A DNA stretch of 64,000 nt. Origin: Ornithinimicrobium humiphilum (GTDB lineage: Bacteria; Actinomycetota; Actinomycetes; Actinomycetales; Dermatophilaceae). The notes beneath the pieces are model-generated. The model had not been told where the DNA came from, did no database searches, and worked only from the letters and a program-made list of their open reading frames with translations. This document shows positions 37,337-45,945 of the stretch, in pieces. Each line of letters starts with the position of its first letter. Positions within the stretch are counted from its first letter, which is position 1. The stretch is taken from positions 1,426,001 through 1,490,000 of the forward strand of contig NZ_VFPU01000001.1 of NCBI RefSeq assembly GCF_006716885.1. The letters are read 5' to 3'. The translations under genes were made by a program, and so were the position numbers.

Positions 37337-39091
37337 TCAGGAGGCTCCCGCCGGGACCGCGCCCACGGGCCGGTCCAGGGCGCGGCCGAAGCTCGTCCCG
37401 ACGGGGTCGACCTCCGACCACGAGCTCGCCTGCGGCTCCAGCTCGGCCCGGCTCGCACCCGCTCCGCCGACGGGGCAGGTCCAGGTGCCCTCGAGGTCGA
37501 CCAGGCGCACGCCCGGGGACTCGAGCCAGCGCAGCACGAGCTCGGTCTCCTCGGGCAGGGCGATGCCGCGCTCGACGACCTCGGCGGTCTCCCGCAGGGC
37601 CGCGATGTAGGGCATCGGGTCGGCGCCGAACGGGGTGACGGTCGTGCCGGCCAGGCGGCCGTAGCGCACGCACACCACCTCCCAGCCCCCGGTGTCGCGC
37701 CGACGGGCGGCCACCAGCTCGGCGGCCGAGGTGAGGGGGCGCAGCCGTTGGGCCCGCGCAGCGGCGCGCACCAGCGCCATCATGCGGTCGCGCAGGGTGC
37801 CGGCCTCCTCGAAGCGCTCCTGGGCCGCGAGCTCGTCCAGACGCGAGCGGAGGGTGGTCATCACCTCGCGGGAGCTGCCGGTCAACGCCTCGACGGCCTG
37901 CTCGGCGACCGAGGCGTACTCCTCGACGGACTGCTCGCCGATGCACGGGCCGCCGCAGCGGCCGAGGTCGAAGAGCATGCAGGCGGTCTCGCGGGTGCGG
38001 CGCGCCGACAGCCGCGAGGTGCACTGCCGCAGCGGCACCACCTCGTGCAGGGCCGTGACGGCCGCCTCGGCGGTGCGGCGGCTGGCGAAGGGCCCGGCGT
38101 AGTGCGCGCCGTCGGAGCCCACGGAGCGGACCACGGAGAGCCGCGGGAAGGGCTCGTCGGTGAGCTTGACCCACACCGACTTCTCCGGGTGGCGGGAGCG
38201 GCGGTTGTAGCGCGGCTTGTGCTCGGCGATGAGTCGTAGCTCGCGCACCGAGGCCTCCAGGGGCGTCGCGCAGACGATCGGGGTGATCGACTCGGCCAGC
38301 CCGACCATCTCGGTCATGCGGCGCCGGGTCTCGCTGGCGGTGAAGTAGGTGCGGGTGCGGCGGCGCAGGTCGGTGGCGGTGCCGACGTAGAGGGCCTCGC
38401 CGCGACCGTCCTTGAAGACGTAGACCCCCGGGGCCGACGGCATCGCGTCGGCGAGGAAGCGCTTGCGGCGCTGGGCGGTGCTGACCCGCGAGCTGTAGGA
38501 CTGCAGCTCCTCGAGGGTGTGGACGCCGAGGTTGCCCACCCGCTCGATCAGCCCGTGCAGCACGTCGACGGTGGCCCGGGCGTCGTGCAGCGCCCGGTGG
38601 TCGGGGGTCGTGGCCGCGCCGAAGAGCCGGGCCAGGCTGGAGAGCTTGTGGTTGGGCGCCTCGTCCTTGTGCACGAGCTGACGGGCCAGCCGAACGGTGT
38701 CGATCACCGCGAAGCCGGGCCAGGGGTGGGCGGTCTCAGCCGCGGCCGCCTTGAGGAAGGAGACGTCGAAGCCGGCGTTGTGCGCGACGAGCACCGAGCC
38801 GGCGGCGAACTCCAGGAACTGGGGGAGCACCGTGCGGATGCCCGGGGCGTCGGCGACCATCGCGTTGGTGATGCCGGTCAGCACGCTGATGAAGGCCGGG
38901 ATGGGGCTGCTGGGGCGCACGAGCGTCTGGAACTCGCCGAGCACCTGGCCGCCGCGCACCTTCACCGCGCCGAACTCGGTGATCTGCGACCCGGCCGGCG
39001 AGCCGCCCGTGGTCTCCAGGTCGACGACGACGAAGGTGACCTCGGACAGCGCGGTCCCGAGGTCGTCGAACGTCTCCTGCACCATCTGCAT
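37337..39091 (-). CDS. DEDDh exonuclease fused to UvrC-like GIY-YIG region (Rv2191-like)
   Basis: 584 residues from ATG 39091, seven bases after TACCTT. An N-terminal DnaQ/epsilon-type 3'-5' exonuclease (residues about 18-185) shows D24/E26 in VVVDLETTGG, then AHNAGFDVSFL and the DEDDh histidine in HRALHDARATVDV. It is followed by a UvrC-type region: GIY-YIG-like APGVYVFKDGRGEALYVGTA (about 230-250), the Cys cluster CMLFDLGRCGGPCIG, and UvrB-binding-like DELAAQERFEEAGTLRDRM. A two-nuclease fusion in DNA repair, known in mycobacteria (Rv2191); it is not the full UvrC because the C-terminal endonuclease V-like and HhH parts are absent. Confidence 0.9.
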   Translation of the reverse strand: MQMVQETFDDLGTALSEVTFVVVDLETTGGSPAGSQITEFGAVKVRGGQVLGEFQTLVRPSSPIPAFISVLTGITNAMVADAPGIRTVLPQFLEFAAGSVLVAHNAGFDVSFLKAAAAETAHPWPGFAVIDTVRLARQLVHKDEAPNHKLSSLARLFGAATTPDHRALHDARATVDVLHGLIERVGNLGVHTLEELQSYSSRVSTAQRRKRFLADAMPSAPGVYVFKDGRGEALYVGTATDLRRRTRTYFTASETRRRMTEMVGLAESITPIVCATPLEASVRELRLIAEHKPRYNRRSRHPEKSVWVKLTDEPFPRLSVVRSVGSDGAHYAGPFASRRTAEAAVTALHEVVPLRQCTSRLSARRTRETACMLFDLGRCGGPCIGEQSVEEYASVAEQAVEALTGSSREVMTTLRSRLDELAAQERFEEAGTLRDRMMALVRAAARAQRLRPLTSAAELVAARRRDTGGWEVVCVRYGRLAGTTVTPFGADPMPYIAALRETAEVVERGIALPEETELVLRWLESPGVRLVDLEGTWTCPVGGAGASRAELEPQASSWSEVDPVGTSFGRALDRPVGAVPAGAS

Positions 39092-39098
39092 GCCGACG

Positions 39099-39104
39099 AA
39101 GGTA
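39099..39104 (-). promoter_or_regulatory. Leaderless -10 box for the exonuclease-UvrC-like gene
   Basis: TACCTT on the minus strand, seven bases before ATG 39091. Confidence 0.5.
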
Positions 39105-39268
39105 GACGCGCCCACCGACAGACCGGTGCAGGCAGGCCGGGGAGCGCCCGGATGGGCGAGGACGCCACCGGGCGGGTGCGGAGGTGGTGCGCCCGACGGG
39201 GGTGGGCGCGGGGTCTGTCGGGTGTGTCGGTGCCCGTCTGTAGCGTCGCGGACAAGGAGGTGGGAACC

Positions 39269-39574
39269 ATGACCACGACCACCATCGACTGCCAGACCTG
39301 CCCGGTGCGAGGGCGCCACTGCGGCGACTGCTTCGTGCCGGTGCTCGGCCGGCTGTGGCTCGACGAGCCGCGCCCGCGCGAGGACCGCGAGGAGCACCGT
39401 CGGGCGGCCGCCGGCGACCCCGCGGGCCCGGCCACCGATCTCGGGGGCGCACCCCTGGACGCCGCCGAGCTGGCCGCCGTCGAGGTCTTCGTCCGTGCCG
39501 GTCTCGTGGACCCGCAGGAGGCCGCCGGCGCCCGCGCGCAGGTGGAGCTCGACGGGCGCTACGCCGTCGGCTGA
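39269..39574 (+). CDS. Small CxxC-containing protein, unknown
   Basis: 101 residues from ATG 39269, nine bases after AAGGAGG; TAGCGT at 39241-39246 may be its -10. The N-terminus has four cysteines and a histidine (DCQTCPVRGRHCGDCFVPVL) that could bind zinc or iron. The C-terminal half is acidic and Ala-rich and helical (LDAAELAAVEVFVRAGLVDP). Similar proteins seem to occur in other actinobacteria beside this exonuclease gene, but I cannot name a family. Confidence 0.65.
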   Translation: MTTTTIDCQTCPVRGRHCGDCFVPVLGRLWLDEPRPREDREEHRRAAAGDPAGPATDLGGAPLDAAELAAVEVFVRAGLVDPQEAAGARAQVELDGRYAVG

Positions 39575-39628
39575 GGAGGAGCGCGTCGGAGGCTGCGCCG
39601 TCGGCTCAGGGCCCTGCCGACGCTCCGG

Positions 39629-41452
39629 TCAGTGCCCGGAGCCGCCGCGCGGGGTGCGGTAGAGCGCCTCGACCTCCTCGCGCAGCAGCTCGGAGATCCG
39701 GCCGCGCTTGAGCTTGAGCGAGGGGGTGAGCAGGCCGTTCTCGGGGGTGAAGTCCGACCCGAGGATCCGGAAGGTGCGGATCGACTCGGCCCTGCTCACC
39801 GAGGCGTTGGTCTCGTCGACGGCGCGCTGGACCTCGGCCCGGACCCGATCGTGGGTGCGGGCCTGCTCCACGGTCAGCGCGCCGAGCCCGTTGGCCTCGG
39901 CCCAGACCGGCAGCACCTCCTCGTCGAGGGTGACGAGGGCAGCCACGAACGGCCGGCCGTCGCCGACCACCATGCACTGGGAGATGAGCGGGAAGGCGCG
40001 CAGCCGGTCCTCGAGCGGGCCCGGGGAGACGTTCTTGCCACCGGCGGTGACGAGGATCTCCTTCTTGCGCCCGGTGATCCGCAGGAAGCCGTCGCGGTCG
40101 AGCTCGCCGAGGTCTCCCGTGGCGAACCAGCCGTCGCGCAGCGACTCACCGGTCGCCCGGGCGTCGTCGTGGTAGGCCGTGAAGACGCTGGCCCCGCGGA
40201 CCAGCACCTCGCCGTCCTCGGCGATGCGGATGCCCACCCCGGGGAGGGGACGGCCCACGGTGCCGATGCGGATCATGTCGGGGGTGTTGACGGTCGCGGG
40301 GGCGGTGGTCTCGGTCAGGCCGTAGCCCTCAAGGACGACCAGGCCCACGCCGCGGTAGAAGTGCCCGAGACGCTCGCCCAGGGCGGCGCCGCCGGAGATG
40401 GCGTACTGGACCCGGCCGCCCATGGCCGCGCGCAGGGTGGAGTAGACGAGCCGGTCGGCCAGCAGGTGCTGCCCGCGCAGCAGCACGCCGGGGCCGCCGT
40501 CGTCGAGGGAGCGGCTCCAGTCCTGCGCGACACGGGCGGCCCAGCGGAAGATCCGGGCCTTGGCGGCCCCGCCGCCGGCGGCCTTCTGCTCGGCGGAGTT
40601 GTAGATCTTCTCGAACACCCGCGGCACCGACAGCAGGAAGGTCGGACGGAAGCCGGCGAGGTCGGCGAGCACGGTCCTGGGGTCGGGGGTGTGCCCGATC
40701 CGGGCGCCGGCGTGCAGGCAGACGACCTGGATGAAGCGGGCGAAGACGTGCGCCAGCGGCAGGAAGAGCAGCGTCGAGGCGCCGGGTGCCCGGATCACGG
40801 CGGAGAGCCGCTCCGCGGCGTTCTCGGCCAGCGACAGGAAGTTGTCGTGGGTGAGCTCGCAGCCCTTGGGGCTGCCCGTCGTGCCCGAGGTGTAGATGAT
40901 CGTGGCCAGGTCGTCGCGGCCGGTGGCGGCGCGACGCTCGAGGACCACCTCGTCGGGCACCTCGGCGCCCGCGGCCACCAGCTCGTCGAGCCCCCCGGCC
41001 TCGATGCACCACAGGTCCTGGAGCGCGGGCAGGTCGTCCCGGACGGCCGCGACGGTCGCCATCATGGCGGCGTCCTCGACGATCATGGCCACCGCGCCGC
41101 TGTCGCGAGCGATCCACGAGACCTGGTCGCGCGAGCTCGTCTCGTAGACCGGCACCGGCACGGCACCGACGCTCCACAGCGCCAGGTCGACGACCATCCA
41201 CTCGTAGCGGGTGCGGCTCATGATCGCCACCCGGTCGCGGGCCTGCAGACCCGCCGCGACGAAGCCCTTGGCCAGCGCGTCGACGTCGGCGCGCAGCCGG
41301 GCCGCCGTGACGTCGCTCCAGCCCCCGCCCGCGCTCTCCTGGCGCGCGACGAGCACCCGCTCCGGCTCGCGCTCGGCCCAGCCCACGACGTAGTCGGAGA
41401 TGCCCGACACCGAGGGGGTCGGGATGAGTGGCGGGACGGTCACGTCCGTCAC
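39629..41452 (-). CDS. Long-chain fatty acid-CoA ligase (FadD15-like)
   Basis: 607 residues from GTG 41452 with AGGAGG upstream. An AMP-forming acyl-CoA synthetase. The P-loop YTSGTTGSPKG lies near residue 190, the motif GYGLTETTAP in the middle, DGWFATGDLGELDRDGFLRI and GRKKEILVTAGGKNVSP at the C-terminal hinge. Activates fatty acids for beta-oxidation or lipid assembly. The corresponding mycobacterial neighbour is fadD15 (Rv2187). No CoA-using partner is adjacent. Confidence 0.93.
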   Translation of the reverse strand: MTDVTVPPLIPTPSVSGISDYVVGWAEREPERVLVARQESAGGGWSDVTAARLRADVDALAKGFVAAGLQARDRVAIMSRTRYEWMVVDLALWSVGAVPVPVYETSSRDQVSWIARDSGAVAMIVEDAAMMATVAAVRDDLPALQDLWCIEAGGLDELVAAGAEVPDEVVLERRAATGRDDLATIIYTSGTTGSPKGCELTHDNFLSLAENAAERLSAVIRAPGASTLLFLPLAHVFARFIQVVCLHAGARIGHTPDPRTVLADLAGFRPTFLLSVPRVFEKIYNSAEQKAAGGGAAKARIFRWAARVAQDWSRSLDDGGPGVLLRGQHLLADRLVYSTLRAAMGGRVQYAISGGAALGERLGHFYRGVGLVVLEGYGLTETTAPATVNTPDMIRIGTVGRPLPGVGIRIAEDGEVLVRGASVFTAYHDDARATGESLRDGWFATGDLGELDRDGFLRITGRKKEILVTAGGKNVSPGPLEDRLRAFPLISQCMVVGDGRPFVAALVTLDEEVLPVWAEANGLGALTVEQARTHDRVRAEVQRAVDETNASVSRAESIRTFRILGSDFTPENGLLTPSLKLKRGRISELLREEVEALYRTPRGGSGH

Positions 41453-41609
41453 GGTGCCTCCTGGTCACGGGTTTGGGGGTGAAAGCGGCTCCCCACCATA
41501 CCTGCGGGAGGGCGCCGGACCGCGCAGGTCACTAGGCTGACGGCGGGCTCGGGGGCCCATCCGAGAACGACCGGCCGCGGCCGGTCCCCGAGCTGTCCCA
41601 GGAGGCCAG

Positions 41610-42572
41610 ATGACCACCTGCGTCGGAGTCGACGTCGGAGGCACCAAGATCGCGGCGTGCGCGGTCGACGAGCACGGCACCGTGCTGCGGCGGGCCCGGC
41701 GGGAGACCCCGGCCCAGGACCCCGCCCAGATCGTCACCGCCGTCGCCGAGGTGGTCGAGGAGCTGGCCGACGGAGCCGCCCCCGGCGAGGAGGTCACGGC
41801 CGTCGGGGTGGCCTGCGCCGGCTTCATCGACAGGGCGGGCGAGACGGTGGTCTTCGCACCCAACCTGGCCTGGCGCGACGAACCGCTGCGGGCGCGGCTG
41901 CGGGCGCTGGTCGACCTGCCCGTGGTCCTGGAGAACGACGCCAACGCGGCGGTCTGGGGCGAGTTCCGCTTCGGTGCCGCCCGGGACGCCGCCGACGTGG
42001 TCCTGCTGACCCTGGGCACGGGCGTGGGCGGCGGCATCCTCAACGAGGGGCGGCTGCTGCGCGGGGCCTACGGCATGGGGGCCGAGGTCGGGCACCTGCG
42101 CGTGGTCCCGGACGGACACCGCTGCGGCTGCGGCAACAGGGGCTGCTGGGAGATGTACGCCTCGGGGAGCGCCCTCGTGCGCGAGGCCCGCGCCCTCGTC
42201 GCGAGCGGCAGCCCCCACGCCGGTGCCCTGTCCGACAGGTGCGAGGGCGACCCGGCCCGGCTGACCGGCCAGATGGTCACCGAGGTGGCCCGGACCGGCG
42301 ACCCCGCCGCGACGGAGCTGCTCGAGACCGTCGGGTGCTGGGTCGGGGAGGGCGCGGCCAGCCTCGCCGCGGTCCTGGACCCCGGCCTCATCGTCCTCGG
42401 TGGCGGCGTCAGTGCCGCGGGGGAGCTGGTGCTGGCGCCGGCCCGGTCCGCCTTCGCCCGGTCCCTCCCCGGACGCGGCCACCGGGAGACCGCCCCCCTG
42501 GTGCTGGCCGCTCTGGGCAACGACGCGGGGATGATCGGGGTCGCCGACCTGGCCTCGCGCGCGGCGGGATGA
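41610..42572 (+). CDS. ROK-family glucokinase, first of a tandem pair
   Basis: 320 residues from ATG 41610 with AGGAGG. Phosphate-binding VGVDVGGTKIAACAVD at the N-terminus, substrate Asp in LENDANAAVWGE, the second ATP motif LTLGTGVGGGI, and the ROK zinc site HRCGCGNRGCWE with EVGHL before it. Likely ATP or polyphosphate-dependent glucose phosphorylation; exact sugar unknown. Overlaps the second ROK gene by four bases. TAGGCT at 41533-41538 is a possible promoter element. Confidence 0.9.
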   Translation: MTTCVGVDVGGTKIAACAVDEHGTVLRRARRETPAQDPAQIVTAVAEVVEELADGAAPGEEVTAVGVACAGFIDRAGETVVFAPNLAWRDEPLRARLRALVDLPVVLENDANAAVWGEFRFGAARDAADVVLLTLGTGVGGGILNEGRLLRGAYGMGAEVGHLRVVPDGHRCGCGNRGCWEMYASGSALVREARALVASGSPHAGALSDRCEGDPARLTGQMVTEVARTGDPAATELLETVGCWVGEGAASLAAVLDPGLIVLGGGVSAAGELVLAPARSAFARSLPGRGHRETAPLVLAALGNDAGMIGVADLASRAAG

Positions 42573-43537
42573 GCCCCGCGCTCGCGGTGGGTGTCGACGT
42601 CGGCGGCACCCGCATCAAGGCCGGTCTCGTCGACGAGCAGGGGCGGATCGTGCACGGCATACGCCGGGACACCCCGGACCGCACCACCTTGCCGCAGGTG
42701 GTCGAGGCCGCCGTCGTCGACGTGGTCACCGAGCTGCTGGGGCATACGGTCGCGGGGGACGGCGTGGCCGGGGTGGGGATCGGCGTGGCCGGTTTCGTGG
42801 CTGCCGACCGTGGCACGGTCGTCTTCGCGCCGCACCTGTCGTGGCGCGACGAGCCGCTCCGCGACACGCTGCGCGCCCGGCTCGGGCTGCCGGTCGTGGT
42901 CGACAACGACGCCAACGCCGCCGCCTGGGCCGAGCACCGGTTCGGGGCGGGTCGGGGCGAGTCGCACCTGCTCCTCGTCGCCCTGGGCACCGGCATCGGC
43001 GGGGCGCTCGTCGTCCGGGGAGCCCTCGAGCGGGGCCGCCACGGGCTGGCAGGGGAGTTCGGGCACATGGTCGTCGTGCCGGACGGACGGCCGTGCGAGT
43101 GCGGCAGGCGCGGCTGCTGGGAGCAGTACGCCTCGGGGTCGGTGCTGCGCCGCGACGCGCTCGCGCTCCTGGAGTCCGGGAGCGAGGAGGCCGCCGCGCT
43201 GCTCCGCCGGCTCGGCGGTCGGGCCGACCTGCTGCAGGGCGAGGACGTGACGCGCGCGGCCCGCGCGGGCGACCCCGCCGCGGTCGGGCTGGTCGCCGAG
43301 GTGGGGCGCTGGCTCGGGACCGGCCTGGCGGACGTCGTCGCGGCCCTGGACCCCGGCACCGTCGTCGTGGGCGGCGGAGCGAGCGAGGCGGGCGAGCTGC
43401 TGCTGGCCCCGGCCCGCCAGGCGCTCGCCGCGCACCTCCCCGGCGTCGGGCACCGGCCCCTGCCCGAGGTGCGGGCCGCCGAGCTCGGGGTCCGCGCCGG
43501 CGTCGTGGGCGCCGCAGACCTCGCCCGCCGCGGCTGA
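42569..43537 (+). CDS. ROK-family sugar kinase, second of a tandem pair
   Basis: 322 residues, clearly related to the preceding protein: VGVDVGGTRIKAGLVD, VDNDANAAAWAEHRFG, VALGTGIGGAL and zinc site RPCECGRRGCWEQYASG. The two genes share nearly the same motifs in the same places, so they arose by duplication, but the sequences have diverged enough to expect different sugars or regulation. ATG 42569 overlaps the first gene's stop (ATGA). No sugar transporter or ROK repressor is nearby. Confidence 0.9.
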   Translation: MSPALAVGVDVGGTRIKAGLVDEQGRIVHGIRRDTPDRTTLPQVVEAAVVDVVTELLGHTVAGDGVAGVGIGVAGFVAADRGTVVFAPHLSWRDEPLRDTLRARLGLPVVVDNDANAAAWAEHRFGAGRGESHLLLVALGTGIGGALVVRGALERGRHGLAGEFGHMVVVPDGRPCECGRRGCWEQYASGSVLRRDALALLESGSEEAAALLRRLGGRADLLQGEDVTRAARAGDPAAVGLVAEVGRWLGTGLADVVAALDPGTVVVGGGASEAGELLLAPARQALAAHLPGVGHRPLPEVRAAELGVRAGVVGAADLARRG

Positions 43538-43587
43538 GCGGGCCGGTCGGCTGCTCGGGGCCTCCTGCCGTGAGAGAAGATGGGGGT

Positions 43588-44295
43588 ATGCCGCATCCTC
43601 CCGCCCCGGACGCCCTGCGCGTCGCGTCCTACAACCTGCGCGGGCTCAAGGACGACGCCCGGGCCGCGGCCGCCGTGGTGCGGGCGATCTCGCCCGACGT
43701 GCTGCTGCTGCAGGAGGTGCCCCGCTACCCGGGCTCGGACTACGCGATCACGAGCTTCGCACGGCGCGCCGGGCTGCTGTGGTCGGGCCGCACCCGCATG
43801 GTGAGCGGCACCGGCCTGATGACCAGCCTGCGGGTGCTCTCCAGCGACTCCCGGGACCGCAAGCTCAAGGTGGGCCTGCGTGAGAACCCCCGCAGCTACA
43901 CGGTCGCCACCATCACGACGCCGGACCGCCGCACGGTCACCGCCGTCTCGATCCACCTGCCCCTCAAGGGCGAGCAGCGCGTCGAGCACGTCGGCACCGT
44001 GCTGCGCGAGCTCTCGGACGACCTCTCCATCCCCGAGGACGCGCCGCTGGTCGTGGGCGGCGACCTCAACGAGGACGACGCCGGCCCGGCGTGGGGCGTC
44101 GTCGCAGCCCGGCTGCAGGAGGTCAGCGACGACCGGCCCACCTTCCCGGCGGCGTCACCGCACCGGCGGATCGACGCGATCTTCGCCCGGGGTCACGCGT
44201 CGGTCGTCCCCGGCGACCCGGCGCTGCTGGACGGGCTGGCGCTGGCCGGGGCCAGCGACCACGTGCCGGTCTGGGTCGACCTGACCTTCGGGTGA
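43588..44295 (+). CDS. Endonuclease/exonuclease/phosphatase-fold protein
   Basis: 235 residues from ATG 43588. EEP-superfamily blocks: LRVASYNLRGLKDDAR at the start, VLLLQEVPR with the metal Glu, VSIHLPLKG, VVGGDLNEDDAGPAW with catalytic DxN, RRIDAIFAR and SDHVPVWVDL ending. It lacks an export signal. Could act on phosphodiesters, sphingomyelin-like lipids or DNA; specificity not evident. The octamer GGTATGCC overlaps the start codon. Confidence 0.85.
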   Translation: MPHPPAPDALRVASYNLRGLKDDARAAAAVVRAISPDVLLLQEVPRYPGSDYAITSFARRAGLLWSGRTRMVSGTGLMTSLRVLSSDSRDRKLKVGLRENPRSYTVATITTPDRRTVTAVSIHLPLKGEQRVEHVGTVLRELSDDLSIPEDAPLVVGGDLNEDDAGPAWGVVAARLQEVSDDRPTFPAASPHRRIDAIFARGHASVVPGDPALLDGLALAGASDHVPVWVDLTFG

Positions 44296-44302
44296 GGGGT
44301 GA

Positions 44303-44326
44303 GGCGCCCGGTCAGACCCGGGCGCC
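44303..44326. terminator. Hairpin between EEP gene and 44312 gene
   Basis: A perfect 9-bp stem GGCGCCCGG with six-base loop TCAGAC; the loop contains the stop codon of the minus-strand gene. Confidence 0.55.
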
Positions 44327-44809
44327 CCAGTCGTCGTCGCGGCGGTAGCGCGGCTGGCGCAGCACGAGCAGCACGAAGCCGGCGACCGTCGCCAGGCCGC
44401 CGACGTAGGTCCAGCCCCGGTCCAGGACCGGGATGATGGCGGAGAGGAAGATCAGCAGCGGGCCCACCACGAGCCCGACGAGGATCGCCCAGAAGTGGAG
44501 GTCGCCGGCGGGCAGCGGGTCGGGGCGCGGCGGGACGAAGTGGTCGTCCTCCTCCGGGGCCTCGTAGGACCGGTGGTCGGTGGCCATGCCCGGGGGCGTG
44601 CCCGCGCCCAGGTGGCTCGGCCACGGGTTGGGGGAGGGGTCGGGGGCCGTCATCGACGCGGAGGGCCGGTCCTCCGGCGCGACGTGCCCGGGGGCAGCAC
44701 CCGGCGCCGGGGTGTCGTCCTCCGCCGGTGCCTGCAGCCCGGCGACGATCTCCCGGAAGCGCCGGTCGACCTCGTCGCCGTCGTCCGGTCGCGGTGCCCG
44801 GTCGCTCAT
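44312..44809 (-). CDS. Hypothetical membrane protein
   Basis: 165 residues from ATG 44809 with GTGAGGGG upstream. A long Pro/Asp/Glu-rich disordered N-terminal part (DDTPAPGAAPGHVAPEDRPS) is followed by two transmembrane helices (FWAILVGLVVGPLLIFLSAI and WTYVGGLATVAGFVLLVL) and a basic/acidic tail (RQPRYRRDDDWGARV). Likely inner-membrane with a cytoplasmic N-terminus. No recognised domain. Confidence 0.7.
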   Translation of the reverse strand: MSDRAPRPDDGDEVDRRFREIVAGLQAPAEDDTPAPGAAPGHVAPEDRPSASMTAPDPSPNPWPSHLGAGTPPGMATDHRSYEAPEEDDHFVPPRPDPLPAGDLHFWAILVGLVVGPLLIFLSAIIPVLDRGWTYVGGLATVAGFVLLVLRQPRYRRDDDWGARV

Positions 44810-44897
44810 CGGCCCCTCACCTCCACGCGCACATCCTCGCACGCCCGGGAGCGGTAGAGTCGGCGCGTCCGCACGCCCGGCGAAGGAGGCACGACCG

Positions 44898-45866
44898 GTG
44901 ATCTACTGGTTTCTCAAGCACTTCGTCGTCGGGCCCCCGGTCCGGCTGCTCTTCCGCCCCTGGATCGAGGGCAAGGAGAACATCCCCGCGGAGGGACCGG
45001 CGATCCTCGCCAGCAACCACCTGTCCTTCTCGGACTCGATCTTCCTGCCGCTCATGGTCGACCGACGGGTGACCTTCCCCGCCAAGCAGGAGTACTTCAC
45101 CGGCACGGGCGTCAAGGGCTGGGCGACCCGGACCTTCATGCAGGTGACCGGGCAGATCCCCATCGACCGCTCCGGCGGGCAGGCCTCGCTGGCCGCCCTG
45201 GAGAAGGGGTTGGAGGTGCTGGAGCGCGGCGAGCTCTTCGGCATCTACCCCGAGGGCACCCGCTCGCCCGACGGGCGGCTCTACCGCGGCAAGACCGGCA
45301 TGGCCCGCCTCGCGCTCGCCGCGGACGTGCCGATCATCCCGTGCGCGATGATCGGCACCGACAAGGCCCAGCCGACGGGGCAGAAGATCCCCAACATCGT
45401 GCAGGTCGGTATGCGGATCGGCCGCCCGATCCACCACCCCGAGCTCGCCGGCCGCACCGAGGACCGCGAGGCGCTGCGCCTGGTCACCGACGAGGTGATG
45501 CGCGAGCTGGAGCGGCTCTCCGGCCAGGAGTACGTCGACGAGTACGCCGCCACCGTCAAGGAGCGGCTCGCCGAGCGCGCCCGCGAGGGGCTCGAGCACG
45601 CCAGGGAGGGCCTGGAGCACGCGAAGGAGGGGCTCGAGCAAGCTCGCGAGGGCCTGGACCACGCCCGCGTCGAGCTGACCGAGCGCGCCCGGGCGGGCAT
45701 CGCCGACGTGACCGACAAGGCCCGGGAGGGCCTCGCCGCCCGCCGCGAGCGCCACGGGCAGGCGGGCGACCCGCCGCAGGTCGGCGAGGTGCGGGACGTG
45801 CCCGCCGGCGAGGACACCACCCCGGACGCCGGTCCCGACCGGGACGAGCGCGCGCCCGGCGCCTGA
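44898..45866 (+). CDS. 1-acyl-glycerol-3-phosphate acyltransferase (PlsC) with coiled-coil tail
   Basis: 322 residues from GTG 44898 with AAGGAGG; TAGAGT at 44854-44859 may be the -10. Acyltransferase motifs: NHLSFSD at 40-46 (H41, D46) and PEGTRS at 118-123, then VPIIPCAMIGTDKAQP. This makes phosphatidic acid from lyso-phosphatidic acid at the membrane. Unusual: the C-terminus from about 228 has five heptads (AREGLEH, AREGLEH, AKEGLEQ, AREGLDH, ARVELTE) followed by an acidic tail, giving an amphipathic or coiled-coil extension. The mycobacterial equivalent position is Rv2182c. Confidence 0.9.
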   Translation: MIYWFLKHFVVGPPVRLLFRPWIEGKENIPAEGPAILASNHLSFSDSIFLPLMVDRRVTFPAKQEYFTGTGVKGWATRTFMQVTGQIPIDRSGGQASLAALEKGLEVLERGELFGIYPEGTRSPDGRLYRGKTGMARLALAADVPIIPCAMIGTDKAQPTGQKIPNIVQVGMRIGRPIHHPELAGRTEDREALRLVTDEVMRELERLSGQEYVDEYAATVKERLAERAREGLEHAREGLEHAKEGLEQAREGLDHARVELTERARAGIADVTDKAREGLAARRERHGQAGDPPQVGEVRDVPAGEDTTPDAGPDRDERAPGA

Positions 45867-45932
45867 GGGCACGGCCGGGCGCACGGCATACCCCCGCCTG
45901 ACGCAACGTCAGAAGCACCCGGCCGCGGCTCC

Positions 45933-45938
45933 TATCAT
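45933..45938 (+). promoter_or_regulatory. Leaderless -10 box for aroG
   Basis: TATCAT seven bases before GTG 45946. It overlaps an in-frame ATG at 45937, which is therefore unlikely to be the start. Confidence 0.55.
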
Positions 45939-45945
45939 GGTGCGG

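Noticed and set aside
45937..45945. ATG at 45937 as the aroG start
   Set aside because: It lies within the TATCAT -10 box; GTG 45946 fits the leaderless spacing seen at other genes.
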